The notes beneath the pieces are model-generated. The model searched no databases, was not told the origin of the DNA, and saw only the letters and a list, made by a program, of their open reading frames with translations. Position numbers and translations under genes: made by a program. DNA of 64,000 nucleotides from Stagnimonas sp965279705 (GTDB lineage: Bacteria > Pseudomonadota > Gammaproteobacteria > Nevskiales > Nevskiaceae), in NCBI GenBank assembly GCA_965279705.1, contig OZ257257.1:1798001-1862000 (forward strand), read 5' to 3'. Shown here piece after piece: positions 1 to 8,003 of this stretch. How positions within the stretch are numbered: the stretch's first letter is position 1; each line of letters starts with the position of its first letter.

Positions 1-42
1 GCACATATCGGCCTGCGGCTCACGTTTTAAGGGATTGCAGAC

Positions 43-753
43 ATGGGACGTGGCCCGAGCATTGCCGGTCGCAAAGGCGTTGAAGACGCCAAGCGCGGCG
101 TCGTATTCACCAAGCTGATCCGCGAGATCACCGTCGCTGCCCGCACGGGCGGCGTCGACCCGGTTGGCAATGCGCGCCTGCGCCTCGCCATCGACAAGGC
201 GCATGACGTCAGCATGCCCAAGGACACCATCGACCGCGCGCTGAAACGTGCGAGCGGCGAGGGTGCCGATGCCACACAGGAAATCCGCTACGAAGGTTAT
301 GGTCCTGGCGGTGTGGCCGTGATGGTCGATTGCATGACCGACAACCCGACCCGCACCGTCGCCGAAGTGCGCCATGCCTTCGTGAAGAACGGCGGCAACA
401 TGGGCACCAGCGGCTCGGTGGCGTTCCAGTTCGCTGAAGTCGGCGAGCTGATCTTCGAGCTGGGCGGAGCCGCCACCGAAGACCGGATCATGGAAGTGGC
501 GCTGGATGCGGGTGCCGAAGATGTCGCCACCGACGATGGTTATTGCGATGTCGTCACACCGCCCACCGCGTTCGAGGCTGTGAAAAAAGCACTGGAGGCG
601 GCGGGGCTCAAACCCCTGCAAGCCGAAGTCACCATGCGCCCCGCCAATCGCGTGGCAGTGGAGGGTGACATTGCCGAGCAATTGCAGAAGATGATCGACA
701 TGCTGGAAGGGCTGGATGACACGCAGGACGTTTATCACAACGCTGCGCTCTAG
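43..753 (+). CDS. yebC: YebC/PmpR/TACO1-family protein
   Basis: This encodes 236 residues, close to the usual family length of about 240. The family is described as DNA-binding transcriptional regulators, and some members help ribosomes at proline-rich stretches, so the exact role here is open. The N-terminus reads MGRGPSIAGRK followed by DAKRG and FTKLIREI. This differs from the HSKW start of E. coli YebC but resembles the variant I associate with Xanthomonas-type genomes. The middle carries the conserved YEGYGPGG and GTSGSVAFQF segments typical of the family. Its position just upstream of ruvC is the common gammaproteobacterial context. The start at 43 is the only sensible one, because the conserved N-terminus begins there. 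Confidence 0.95.
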   Translation: MGRGPSIAGRKGVEDAKRGVVFTKLIREITVAARTGGVDPVGNARLRLAIDKAHDVSMPKDTIDRALKRASGEGADATQEIRYEGYGPGGVAVMVDCMTDNPTRTVAEVRHAFVKNGGNMGTSGSVAFQFAEVGELIFELGGAATEDRIMEVALDAGAEDVATDDGYCDVVTPPTAFEAVKKALEAAGLKPLQAEVTMRPANRVAVEGDIAEQLQKMIDMLEGLDDTQDVYHNAAL

Positions 754-762
754 ATTCCAGTC

Positions 763-1236
763 ATGTCTTGGATTGATAAGCGTGCTGTTCGATCGTTCTT
801 AAAAGATATTGGAGCTTCCTACACGGAGTTTCAGCTTGCTAATACGTGGTACGGACGTGCTTCATTTCGGGATGGAGCTGCTCTGGTCTATTGTGATTTC
901 ACATTAGGTGATTCGGAAGCAATCCGCGCCGAAGACGTAATTGTCGGCACTCAATTCAATGGCAGTTCAAATGATGTATCTCAGGTTGCGCGCGCAGCCA
1001 AAGAAAATGCGCTTACCAAATACAGCCCGCATATCCTTGCCTGCAAAGCAGTAGTTAGCGGGAACTCAAAACTAAATGGAAAAAACGCAGACAGTCATGC
1101 ATCTGAGATTGTCCAAATAACATCGAAGTGGGCAGTTGCTTTAGTTGAAGTTAGGGCTCGAAGCTGGTCTGAGAAGCGCGAAGTCGTTCCTCATCTCGTC
1201 TTAAATGGAAGTATCACCTCGTTGCCAATAGCTTAA
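763..1236 (+). CDS. hypothetical protein, lower-GC orphan
   Basis: This is a 157-residue protein that I do not recognise. It begins nine bases after the yebC stop and has no clear ribosome binding site. It has no signal peptide or obvious membrane segment and looks like a soluble mixed alpha/beta protein. Its base composition is visibly more AT-rich than its neighbours, with runs such as ttcttaaaagatattgg and many A/T third positions, while yebC and ruvC are strongly GC-biased. A REP-like repeat follows it. Together these suggest an acquired gene between yebC and ruvC, which are usually adjacent. It could be a real cargo gene or a decaying insertion. No function is proposed. Confidence 0.6.
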   Translation: MSWIDKRAVRSFLKDIGASYTEFQLANTWYGRASFRDGAALVYCDFTLGDSEAIRAEDVIVGTQFNGSSNDVSQVARAAKENALTKYSPHILACKAVVSGNSKLNGKNADSHASEIVQITSKWAVALVEVRARSWSEKREVVPHLVLNGSITSLPIA

Positions 1237-1256
1237 ATTGATTGCGCTGAGACAAC

Positions 1257-1312
1257 GTAGCCCGGATGTAATCTAGGATTTGCGCAGAGGCTCCGAGGAT
1301 TTCATTCGGGCC
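1257..1312. repeat. degenerate REP-like inverted repeat
   Basis: The segment opens with GTAGCCCGGATG, a sequence common in proteobacterial repetitive extragenic palindromes. It ends with CATTCGGGC, which pairs with CCCGGATG except for one mismatch. It lies in the short gap between the orphan gene and ruvC. The arms are far apart and imperfect, so this is a weak call. Confidence 0.35.
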
Positions 1313-1351
1313 ATCTGAAATTGATGCGTTTCATTGCAGCACAATCCATTC

Positions 1352-1951
1352 ATGGCCCGCCGCATCCAATCCCTCGACCAACTCCGCCGCCCTGCGCTCG
1401 CATCCACGGCCCGCAGTGTCCGCGCCGCAGCATCAACGGTCGTACGTATTTTGGGCATTGACCCCGGTTCGCGCTTTACCGGCTGGGGCGTGGTCGAGGC
1501 GCGGGGGCCAAAGCTCACGCATGTCGCGCATGGTTGTATCCGCACGGGTGAAGGTGTGTTGCCGCCGCGCTTGCGCATCATCCATCAAGAGTTGGCGGCG
1601 GTGATTGCCGAGCACCAGCCACAGGAATACGCGGTGGAAGAAGTGTTCATGCGCGTCAACATCGGCACGGCCTTGATTCTGGGCCAGGCTCGCGGTGTGG
1701 CGGTATTGGCCGGGGCCATCGCAGGACTGCCATTTGCCGAATACGCAGCAGCCCAGATCAAGCGCGCGATCGTCGGCAATGGACGCGCCGATAAAGCCCA
1801 GATTCAGCACATGGTGAAAATCTTGCTCGGCTTGTCCGCAGAGCAGATGGGCGCGATCACAGCCGATGCGGCAGATGCGCTGGCCATCGCCATCTGCCAC
1901 GCCCATGTGCGTGGGACACTGGCACAGGGAATACAAGGGAAATGGGGATGA
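1352..1951 (+). CDS. ruvC: Crossover junction endodeoxyribonuclease RuvC
   Basis: RuvC cuts Holliday junctions together with RuvAB during recombinational repair. The conserved GIDPGS motif places the first catalytic Asp at about residue 37. The VEEVF motif supplies the catalytic Glu near residue 96, and the C-terminal ADAADALAIA segment supplies Asp at about 172 and 175. From the ATG at 1352 the protein has 199 residues, against about 173 in E. coli. No ATG, GTG or TTG lies in frame between 1352 and the GIDPGS motif, so an N-terminal extension of about 30 arginine- and alanine-rich residues seems unavoidable. A TTG at 1334 would add six more residues. The stop overlaps the ruvA start as ATGA, which implies translational coupling. 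Confidence 0.95.
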   Translation: MARRIQSLDQLRRPALASTARSVRAAASTVVRILGIDPGSRFTGWGVVEARGPKLTHVAHGCIRTGEGVLPPRLRIIHQELAAVIAEHQPQEYAVEEVFMRVNIGTALILGQARGVAVLAGAIAGLPFAEYAAAQIKRAIVGNGRADKAQIQHMVKILLGLSAEQMGAITADAADALAIAICHAHVRGTLAQGIQGKWG

Positions 1952-2538
1952 TTGGCAGACTGATCGGAAAACTCGTGCTCAAGGCGCCGCCACAGTTGGT
2001 GCTGGACGTGAGTGGTGTGGGCTACGAAATCGAAGCGCCGATGTCGACGTTTTACCGCCTACCTGCCGTTGGCGAGAGTGTGGCCTTGCACACGCATCTC
2101 ACCATCCGCGAAGACGCACATCTGCTGTTTGGCTTTGCCACCACGCAAGAAAAATCCTTGTTCCGCGAACTCATCAAGTTGAGTGGCGTCGGCCCCAAGC
2201 TGGCGCTCGCTGTTCTAAGCGGCGTCAGCGTGGAAGAGTTCTGGAATCTCGTGCGCAGCGGCGATGCCGTGCGCCTCACCAAGCTACCCGGTATCGGCAA
2301 GAAAACCGCCGAGCGCATGCTGCTAGAGCTGCGCGAAAAAGCGGGTGCCAGCGACAACGCCATCAGCATTGGCGGCAGCAGCCCTCAGCCGGCAACGCCA
2401 TTGGCCGAAGCGCGTTCGGCACTCGAATCGCTCGGCTACAAGCCGGCCGATGCGGCAAAGATGACCGATGCCTTCACCACCGAGGGCTTGGGCACCGACC
2501 AGATCATCCGCGAAGCCTTGAAGCGCGCCGTGCGATGA
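1948..2538 (+). CDS. ruvA: Holliday junction branch migration protein RuvA
   Basis: RuvA is the tetrameric protein that binds Holliday junctions and loads the RuvB motor. From the ATG at 1948 the protein starts MIGRLIGKLV, as the family normally does, and has 196 residues. An in-frame ATG two codons upstream at 1942 is less likely. The OB-fold domain is followed by two helix-hairpin-helix motifs (LSGVGPKLA and LPGIGKKTAERM) and a C-terminal RuvB-binding domain (EARSALESLGY). The start overlaps the ruvC stop as ATGA, and its own stop overlaps the next gene as ATGA. That next gene is a lipid-transport permease rather than ruvB. Confidence 0.97.
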   Translation: MIGRLIGKLVLKAPPQLVLDVSGVGYEIEAPMSTFYRLPAVGESVALHTHLTIREDAHLLFGFATTQEKSLFRELIKLSGVGPKLALAVLSGVSVEEFWNLVRSGDAVRLTKLPGIGKKTAERMLLELREKAGASDNAISIGGSSPQPATPLAEARSALESLGYKPADAAKMTDAFTTEGLGTDQIIREALKRAVR

Positions 2539-3359
2539 GCCTTTATTCGTCCTCGCGTGAGCGCATTCTGGCCTTGGCCACCGTTGGCAAGGGCGCGCTG
2601 TCGCGATTCGCAGCGGTGAAGGAAGTTGCGACGCTGTTAGGCGAGCTCATCATCGCTACCTTCGCACTGTTTCGCGGCCGTGCGCGCTTCGACCGTGCGG
2701 ATACCTGGGCAGTCGTGCAGGCGAGCGGTGCGAGCGCCCTGGGCGTGGTGGCGCTCGTGAACCTCTTGGTGGGGTCGATCCTCGCTTTCGTCGGTGCCAT
2801 CCAGCTGCAGAAGTTCGGGGCGGAAATGTTCGTCGCCGATCTCGTCAGCATCGCCACCGTGCGAGAGATGGCTGCCGTCATCACCGCGGTAGTGCTCTCG
2901 GGCCGCACCGGAGCCGCTTTTGCGGCGCGCATTGCCACCATGCAGGGCAACGAAGAGGTGGATGCGCTCAAGACCATGGGTGTCTCGCCAGTGGAATATC
3001 TGGTGCTGCCGCGCGTGCTGGCGCTGACTTTGATGACGCCGCTGCTCTATGTGTTTGCCTGCGGTGTGGGGTTGCTCGGTGGCTGGCTGGTGGCGGTGGG
3101 CACGCTGGATCTATCCAATGCTTTGTATTGGGATCGCACGGCGGAGGCACTCGCTGGCCGACATTTCGTGCTGGGTGCCTTGAAAAGCGTCTGCTTTGGG
3201 GCGCTAGTCGCATTCGCGGGCTGTTTCTACGGTTTGCGCGCGGGTCGCAACGCGGCGGCGGTGGGCGAGGCGACGACCAGTGCGGTGGTGAGCGGCATCG
3301 TCGGTGTGATCGTCGTCGATGCGGTGTTTGCGCTCTGCGCCTTTGCGCTGGATGTCTGA
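2535..3359 (+). CDS. mlaE: MlaE-type permease of an MCE lipid transporter
   Basis: This is a 274-residue integral membrane protein of the MlaE/YrbE permease family, which moves phospholipids between inner and outer membranes. The ATG at 2535 overlaps the ruvA stop as ATGA. Starting further upstream would only read through ruvA in another frame. Several hydrophobic helices are visible, together with the family signatures GAIQLQKFGAEMFVADLV and LSGRTGAAFAARIATM and the coupling-helix segment EEVDALKTMGVSPVEYLVLPR. The ATPase and MCE protein follow immediately, giving the order E-F-D. The gene symbol reflects family; the family also includes other MCE systems, so strict orthology with Mla is not shown. 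Confidence 0.9.
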   Translation: MSLYSSSRERILALATVGKGALSRFAAVKEVATLLGELIIATFALFRGRARFDRADTWAVVQASGASALGVVALVNLLVGSILAFVGAIQLQKFGAEMFVADLVSIATVREMAAVITAVVLSGRTGAAFAARIATMQGNEEVDALKTMGVSPVEYLVLPRVLALTLMTPLLYVFACGVGLLGGWLVAVGTLDLSNALYWDRTAEALAGRHFVLGALKSVCFGALVAFAGCFYGLRAGRNAAAVGEATTSAVVSGIVGVIVVDAVFALCAFALDV

Positions 3360-3363
3360 AGCC

Positions 3364-4167
3364 ATGAACGACATCCAGGCTACACCCGAGACGAAAGAGA
3401 CTGCTGTCGAGATCAAAGACCTGCGCATGGCGTACGGCAAGAAGCTGATCCAGGAGAACATCAACTTCCAGGTTGCCAAGGGCAGCATCTTCATCATCAT
3501 GGGCGGCTCTGGCTGCGGCAAAAGCACGCTGCTGAAGCACATGATCGGCCTGCTGCCGCCCGCTGCCGGGCAGGTGCTCTACGGCGAGACTGATTATTGG
3601 GTCGCAGAGGTCGAAAAGCAGGATGAAATCCGTCGCCACTTCGGGGTGCTGTTTCAAGGCTCGGCGCTGTTCAGCACGCTGACACTGACCGAGAACGTGA
3701 CGATGCCGATGAAGCTCAACGGCGATGCGAAGAAATCCGATGCCGAACGGCGCGACCGCGCCCATGAACTGCTCGACATGGTGAGCCTGAGCCACGCCAA
3801 GGATCTGCTGCCCAACGAGATCAGCGGCGGCATGAAGAAGCGCGCCGCCCTTGCGCGTGCACTGGCACTCGACCCGGAGTTTCTGTTCCTCGACGAACCC
3901 TCGGCCGGTCTCGACCCCATCAGCTCCCGCAAGCTCGACGATCTCATTCTTGAACTGCGCGACCGCACCAAGGCGACCGTATTGGTCGTGACACATGAGC
4001 TGCCCAGCCTGTTCGCCATTGGCGACGACGGCATTTTTCTCGACGCTCAATCCAAACAACCCATTGCCCGCGGCGCGCCCAAGGCGCTGCTGGAGAGCTG
4101 TGAACACCCCTTCGTGCAGGCGTTCTTGAACCGCGAAGTTCCCGACGGAGACGAATCCAATGAGTAG
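3364..4167 (+). CDS. mlaF: MlaF-type ABC ATPase of an MCE lipid transporter
   Basis: This 267-residue ATP-binding protein energises the lipid transporter. The Walker A motif GGSGCGKST lies near residues 47-55. The ABC signature appears as ISGGMKKRAALARAL, with the GGM variant typical of the MlaF family, and Walker B is FLFLDEPSAGLDP. The H-loop is VVTHEL. The start at 3364 comes four bases after the permease stop and matches the expected short N-terminus. Its 3' end overlaps the MCE gene by 8 bases. It should work as a dimer on the cytoplasmic face of the permease. Confidence 0.93.
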   Translation: MNDIQATPETKETAVEIKDLRMAYGKKLIQENINFQVAKGSIFIIMGGSGCGKSTLLKHMIGLLPPAAGQVLYGETDYWVAEVEKQDEIRRHFGVLFQGSALFSTLTLTENVTMPMKLNGDAKKSDAERRDRAHELLDMVSLSHAKDLLPNEISGGMKKRAALARALALDPEFLFLDEPSAGLDPISSRKLDDLILELRDRTKATVLVVTHELPSLFAIGDDGIFLDAQSKQPIARGAPKALLESCEHPFVQAFLNREVPDGDESNE

Positions 4168-5149
4168 TGTGAAAAAAGCCAATCCCACGGTGATCGGTGC
4201 CTTCGTGCTGGTCGCTCTGGCGCTGGTCGCGTTCGCGGTGATGGTGCTCGGCGGCGCGGCCCTGTTCACGCCCAAGCAGAAGGTCGTGTCGTTCTTCGAG
4301 GGCTCGGTGAAGGGCCTCACGGTTGGTTCGTCGGTGAACTTCAGGGGCGTGAAGGTGGGCAGCGTCGATCGCATCGTGCTGCAATTCGCACCCGGCTCGC
4401 TGGAGCCGCGCATCCCGGTCTACATGACGCTTCTGCCCAACTCGGTGAAGCTGATCGGCACCGGGGAGGATGGCAGCGATATCCCCTTCGATGCCTACAT
4501 CCAGAAAGGTCTCAAGGCCAAGCTCAGCATCGACTCGTTGGTGACCGGGCAGCTGATAGTGGACCTCGATTTTCGACCCGATGTGCCGACGGTTTTTCAC
4601 GGTTCGCGCGAGACGACCTACCCCGAAATCCCATCGATGAAATCCGACTTCGACGTGCTCAAGGACCAGCTCGCGCAGTTGCCGCTCCGGCAACTGGCCG
4701 ATGACGTGAAAGGCATGGTCGAGTCGTTCCAGATACTTGCCAAGGGTACGGGCGGCACTTTGGGCATCGTCGGTGAGGAGCTGAAAGCCACCGCCAGCAC
4801 CACACGTCAGACGCTTGAAGAAGCGCAGCGCACGATCAAGACGCTCAACAGCACCTTGCAGTCGTTCGAGCGCACCTCGGAAGAAGCGCGAAAAACACTG
4901 GCCACCTCTGGCCCCGAGCTGGAAGAAACCCTGCGCTCTGCCCGCGCAGCGATGGCGCGGGTCGAGACCACCATGCAGAGTGCCGATGCCGCGGTGGCGC
5001 AGGTGTCGGAGATGACAGCGCCGGGCGCGCCGATCCGCGCCGAGCTGGAGCAGAGCCTGCGTGACCTCTCGGCCTCGGCGGAATCGCTGCGGCAGTTCGC
5101 CGACACCGTCGAGCGCCAGCCCAACGCCGTCATTTTTGGCAAGGATTGA
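4160..5149 (+). CDS. mlaD: MCE-domain protein (MlaD/PqiB-like)
   Basis: This 329-residue substrate-binding component has one N-terminal transmembrane helix (about residues 10-35). A single MCE domain follows, starting near VVSFFEGSVKGLTVGSSVNF and including VKVGSV. The long C-terminal half (about 175-310) is rich in Glu, Thr and Ala heptads and looks like a coiled coil, as in MCE proteins that build periplasmic tunnels. It is longer than E. coli MlaD (183 residues) and has one MCE domain rather than the several in PqiB. The gene overlaps mlaF by 8 bases. It probably forms a hexamer bridging the periplasm, with the lipoprotein encoded next as partner. Confidence 0.9.
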   Translation: MSSVKKANPTVIGAFVLVALALVAFAVMVLGGAALFTPKQKVVSFFEGSVKGLTVGSSVNFRGVKVGSVDRIVLQFAPGSLEPRIPVYMTLLPNSVKLIGTGEDGSDIPFDAYIQKGLKAKLSIDSLVTGQLIVDLDFRPDVPTVFHGSRETTYPEIPSMKSDFDVLKDQLAQLPLRQLADDVKGMVESFQILAKGTGGTLGIVGEELKATASTTRQTLEEAQRTIKTLNSTLQSFERTSEEARKTLATSGPELEETLRSARAAMARVETTMQSADAAVAQVSEMTAPGAPIRAELEQSLRDLSASAESLRQFADTVERQPNAVIFGKD

Positions 5150-5152
5150 TCC

Positions 5153-5758
5153 ATGAACCTCAAGACATTCACCCCGATGCTGGCCTTGCTGCTGGTCGCC
5201 TGCGCAGGCAACAGCACCCGCGCAGAGCCCAAGCGGCTGCTGCTGGCCTACGACGGCCCCACGGCGCAGGCTGCTCTCACGACGCAGCCGCGGCTGGTCG
5301 TGCGCGCGGTGGGCGTGCCGGACTACCTCGACCGCCGCGAACTGGTGCGGCGGGTGAGTGCGACGCAAATTAAGAGTGATGAGACCGCGTTATGGGCCGA
5401 GCGTCCAGGCAAATCCATCACCCGCTGGGTAACTCTCGCGCTGGCTGCACAACGCGCGGACTACTCGGTAGAGAGCTACACCACCGCCGATGGCCGTGCC
5501 CCCGATGCGCTGCTGGCAATCACGCTCGAAAGTTTCGAGCCGGACGCCGATGGCGCGGTGCACCTGCGCGGCAGCTGGGTCTACGCACCCTTTGGCAAGG
5601 TCGCCAGCAAATCAGGCCGCTTCGATGCCGACACCAAGGTCTCGGATGGCAGTGCGGAGGCGCATGTTGCGGCGCTGCAACAGGCACTTGGCAACGCGGT
5701 GAAGAACCTGGCCGCGCAACTGCCATCGGCGACCCTCGCGCCAGAGCCACGCCGCTAA
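5153..5758 (+). CDS. PqiC-like ABC transport auxiliary lipoprotein
   Basis: This is a 201-residue lipoprotein. The lipobox LLLVAC places the acylated Cys at residue 17. The segment VPDYLDRRELVRRVSATQI matches the PqiC/ABC-transport auxiliary family, whose members sit in the outer membrane as partners of MCE tunnels. The gene starts four bases after the MCE gene stop, so it is the fourth gene of the transporter operon. The expected role is docking the periplasmic MCE tunnel at the outer membrane. No MlaA-, MlaB- or MlaC-like gene is present here, so the system resembles a hybrid of Mla-type permease/ATPase and a PqiC-type partner. Confidence 0.85.
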   Translation: MNLKTFTPMLALLLVACAGNSTRAEPKRLLLAYDGPTAQAALTTQPRLVVRAVGVPDYLDRRELVRRVSATQIKSDETALWAERPGKSITRWVTLALAAQRADYSVESYTTADGRAPDALLAITLESFEPDADGAVHLRGSWVYAPFGKVASKSGRFDADTKVSDGSAEAHVAALQQALGNAVKNLAAQLPSATLAPEPRR

Positions 5759-5811
5759 AAAGCCCTGATGGGTGTGCGACACTGGGTGCTGTCCAACGCA
5801 CTGCCTGATTG

Positions 5812-6831
5812 ATGTCCGACCGCCTCGTTACCGCTGCCACCGGCTCTACCGACGAAGAGCGCATCGACCGCGCGATTCGCCCGAGCAAGTTGGCGGATTA
5901 CGTGGGGCAGGTGCCGGTGCGCGAGCAGATGGGCCTTGCCATCGAAGCCGCGCGGCGGCGCAACGAGGCGCTCGACCATGTGCTGATCTTCGGGCCGCCG
6001 GGCTTGGGCAAGACCACGCTCGCCAACATTCTCGCTACCGAAATGGGCGTGAACATCCGCGTCACTTCAGGCCCGGTGCTGGAAAAAGCCGGTGATCTGG
6101 CGGCACTGCTGACTAATCTCGAACCGCGAGATGTATTGTTCGTGGATGAGATTCACCGGCTTTCGCCGGTTGTCGAAGAAGTGCTTTACCCGGCGATGGA
6201 GGACTACCAGCTCGACATCATGATCGGCGACGGCCCCGCTGCCCGCTCGATTCGACTCGACCTGCCGCCGTTCACGCTGATTGGTGCGACGACACGCGCG
6301 GGTGCGCTTACCAGCCCGCTGCGCGATCGCTTCGGCATTGTCCAGCGCTTGCAGTTCTATGGCGTGGATGACCTCACCCAGATCGTCACCCGCAGCGCCG
6401 GTATTCTCGGCGCGCCGGTGCAGGGGCAGGGCGCGCACGAGATCGCTCGCCGCTCGCGCGGCACGCCGCGCATTGCCAACCGCCTGCTGCGCCGCGTGCG
6501 CGACTATGCCGAGGTGAAGGGGCAGGGCGTCATCACCGAGGTGATTGCCGCGGCCGCGCTGAAAATGTTGGATGTCGACGGAGAAGGCTTCGATCCGCTG
6601 GATCGCCGGCTGCTCGAAATCCTCATCAACCGCTTCGACGGCGGCCCTGCGGGGGTTGAGAGTCTCGCGGCAGCGCTTAGCGAATCGCGCGACACCATTG
6701 AAGACGTGATTGAGCCCTACCTCATCCAGCAGGGGTTTCTCGAACGCACCCCGCGCGGCCGTGTGGCGGCACCCAAGGCTTATCTGCATCTGGGTCTCAC
6801 CGCGCCCAGACGTGGCACGGAATTGTTCTGA
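5812..6831 (+). CDS. ruvB: Holliday junction branch migration ATPase RuvB
   Basis: RuvB is the AAA+ hexameric motor that drives branch migration with RuvA. Walker A is GPPGLGKTT, Walker B is VLFVDEIHRL, sensor 1 is LIGATTRAG, and the arginine-finger region is SPLRDRFG. The C-terminal winged helix (LIQQGFLERTPRGR) is intact. The protein has 339 residues from the ATG at 5812; a TTG one codon earlier is possible. It is separated from ruvA by about 3.3 kb of lipid-transport genes. Its stop overlaps the ybgC start as TGATG. Confidence 0.97.
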   Translation: MSDRLVTAATGSTDEERIDRAIRPSKLADYVGQVPVREQMGLAIEAARRRNEALDHVLIFGPPGLGKTTLANILATEMGVNIRVTSGPVLEKAGDLAALLTNLEPRDVLFVDEIHRLSPVVEEVLYPAMEDYQLDIMIGDGPAARSIRLDLPPFTLIGATTRAGALTSPLRDRFGIVQRLQFYGVDDLTQIVTRSAGILGAPVQGQGAHEIARRSRGTPRIANRLLRRVRDYAEVKGQGVITEVIAAAALKMLDVDGEGFDPLDRRLLEILINRFDGGPAGVESLAAALSESRDTIEDVIEPYLIQQGFLERTPRGRVAAPKAYLHLGLTAPRRGTELF

Positions 6832-7232
6832 TGGGCGAGATATTCACCTGGCCAGTCCGCATCTATTACGAAGACACCGATGCCAGTGGCGTGGCCTACC
6901 ACGCCCGTTATCTCAACTGGTTCGAGCGCGCTCGTAGCGAATGGCTGCGGGCGAAAGGCCGCAGCCACCAGAAACTGGCTGCCGAGTTCGGCACTGTTTT
7001 CACGGTGGTCTCCATTGATATCCGCTACCGTCAGCCCGCCCGGTTGGATGATGCCTTGCAAGCAACGGTCGCCGTGGCGCAACAAGGGCGTGCCAGCCTG
7101 GTGTTCGAGCAAAAATTATTGCGCCCCGATAGCCCTGAAAATCCTCTCGCAATCGCACAGGTCAAGGTCGCTTGCGTCGATGCCAGTAGTTTCAAGCCAC
7201 GCGTCTGGCCGGCCGGTTGGCTTGAACCTTGA
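6831..7232 (+). CDS. ybgC: Tol-Pal associated acyl-CoA thioesterase YbgC
   Basis: This 133-residue hotdog-fold thioesterase shows the family signature YYEDTDASGVAYHARYLNWF, with the catalytic Asp in the EDTDASG stretch. YbgC enzymes hydrolyse acyl-CoA thioesters and are encoded at the head of tol-pal operons. The start overlaps the ruvB stop as TGATG, so it is probably translated from the ruvB message. A 61-base gap separates it from tolQ. Confidence 0.93.
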   Translation: MGEIFTWPVRIYYEDTDASGVAYHARYLNWFERARSEWLRAKGRSHQKLAAEFGTVFTVVSIDIRYRQPARLDDALQATVAVAQQGRASLVFEQKLLRPDSPENPLAIAQVKVACVDASSFKPRVWPAGWLEP

Positions 7233-7293
7233 ATCGCAAACATTCAACCTAGCGACTTAACGCCACTTACTCCGCACACACCTAAAGAAAAAC

Positions 7294-7992
7294 ATGGGCA
7301 CCACTGAAGGGCTTTCGTTTACACATCTCATCCTCGCGGCCAGCCCGCTGGCACAGATCATCCTGTTGCTGCTGTTGGGCGCATCGGTGATTTCCTGGGC
7401 GGTCATCCTCACCAAGCGCAGCCTGCTGTCGCGGGTCACCAAGCAGTCGGCAGAGTTCGAAAGCCGTTTCTGGTCGGGCGGCACGCTCGGCGATCTCTAC
7501 AACTCCCTCGGCCGCGGCGGCACGACTGAAGAAGGCGTGGCGGCGATTTTCAAGGCCGGCTACGAGGAGTTCACCCGCCAACAGGGCAACGCCGGCCGCA
7601 CCGATCCCGAAGATGCCTTGGCTGCCGTGCAGCGTCAGATGCGTGTTGCCCAGGTGCGTGAGGTCGAGCGTCTTGAGGGGGGGCTGTCGCTGCTGGCGAC
7701 GGTCGCTTCTTCAAGCCCCTATGTCGGCTTGTTCGGCACGGTGTGGGGCATCATGTCGGCGTTCATCCAGATCGGCGCGGCCAAGCAGGCCACGTTGGCG
7801 CAAGTTGCACCTGGCATCGCCGAAGCGCTGATTGCCACCGCCATGGGTCTGTTCGCGGCCATCCCGGCGATGATTGCTTTCAACTTCCTCACCCGCGGTG
7901 TCGAGCGTCTTGAAACGCGCTATCACACCTTTGCCGAAGAGCTGGCGGGCATCATCGATCGCGGCCTGCGCGGCAACAGCAACCACGGATAA
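7294..7992 (+). CDS. tolQ: Tol-Pal system inner-membrane subunit TolQ
   Basis: This 232-residue protein is a MotA/TolQ/ExbB proton-channel subunit. One N-terminal transmembrane helix (about residues 15-40) and two more around 135-165 and 175-200 are evident, along with the conserved segment ASSSPYVGLFGTVWGI and the later GIAEALIATAMGLFAAIPA. With TolR it converts the proton gradient into force on TolA, supporting outer-membrane constriction at division. TolR follows after 11 bases. Confidence 0.96.
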   Translation: MGTTEGLSFTHLILAASPLAQIILLLLLGASVISWAVILTKRSLLSRVTKQSAEFESRFWSGGTLGDLYNSLGRGGTTEEGVAAIFKAGYEEFTRQQGNAGRTDPEDALAAVQRQMRVAQVREVERLEGGLSLLATVASSSPYVGLFGTVWGIMSAFIQIGAAKQATLAQVAPGIAEALIATAMGLFAAIPAMIAFNFLTRGVERLETRYHTFAEELAGIIDRGLRGNSNHG

Positions 7993-8003
7993 AGGCGCCC
8001 ATC

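Noticed and set aside
1866..2534. Upstream extension of the permease reading frame through ruvA
   Set aside because: The frame is open by chance through ruvA and yields an Arg/His-rich leader; the ATG at 2535 with the ATGA overlap gives a normal permease.
2968..5368. Long minus-strand open frames opposite the mla genes
   Set aside because: They lie entirely within well-supported transporter genes and have the composition of antisense frames in GC-rich DNA.
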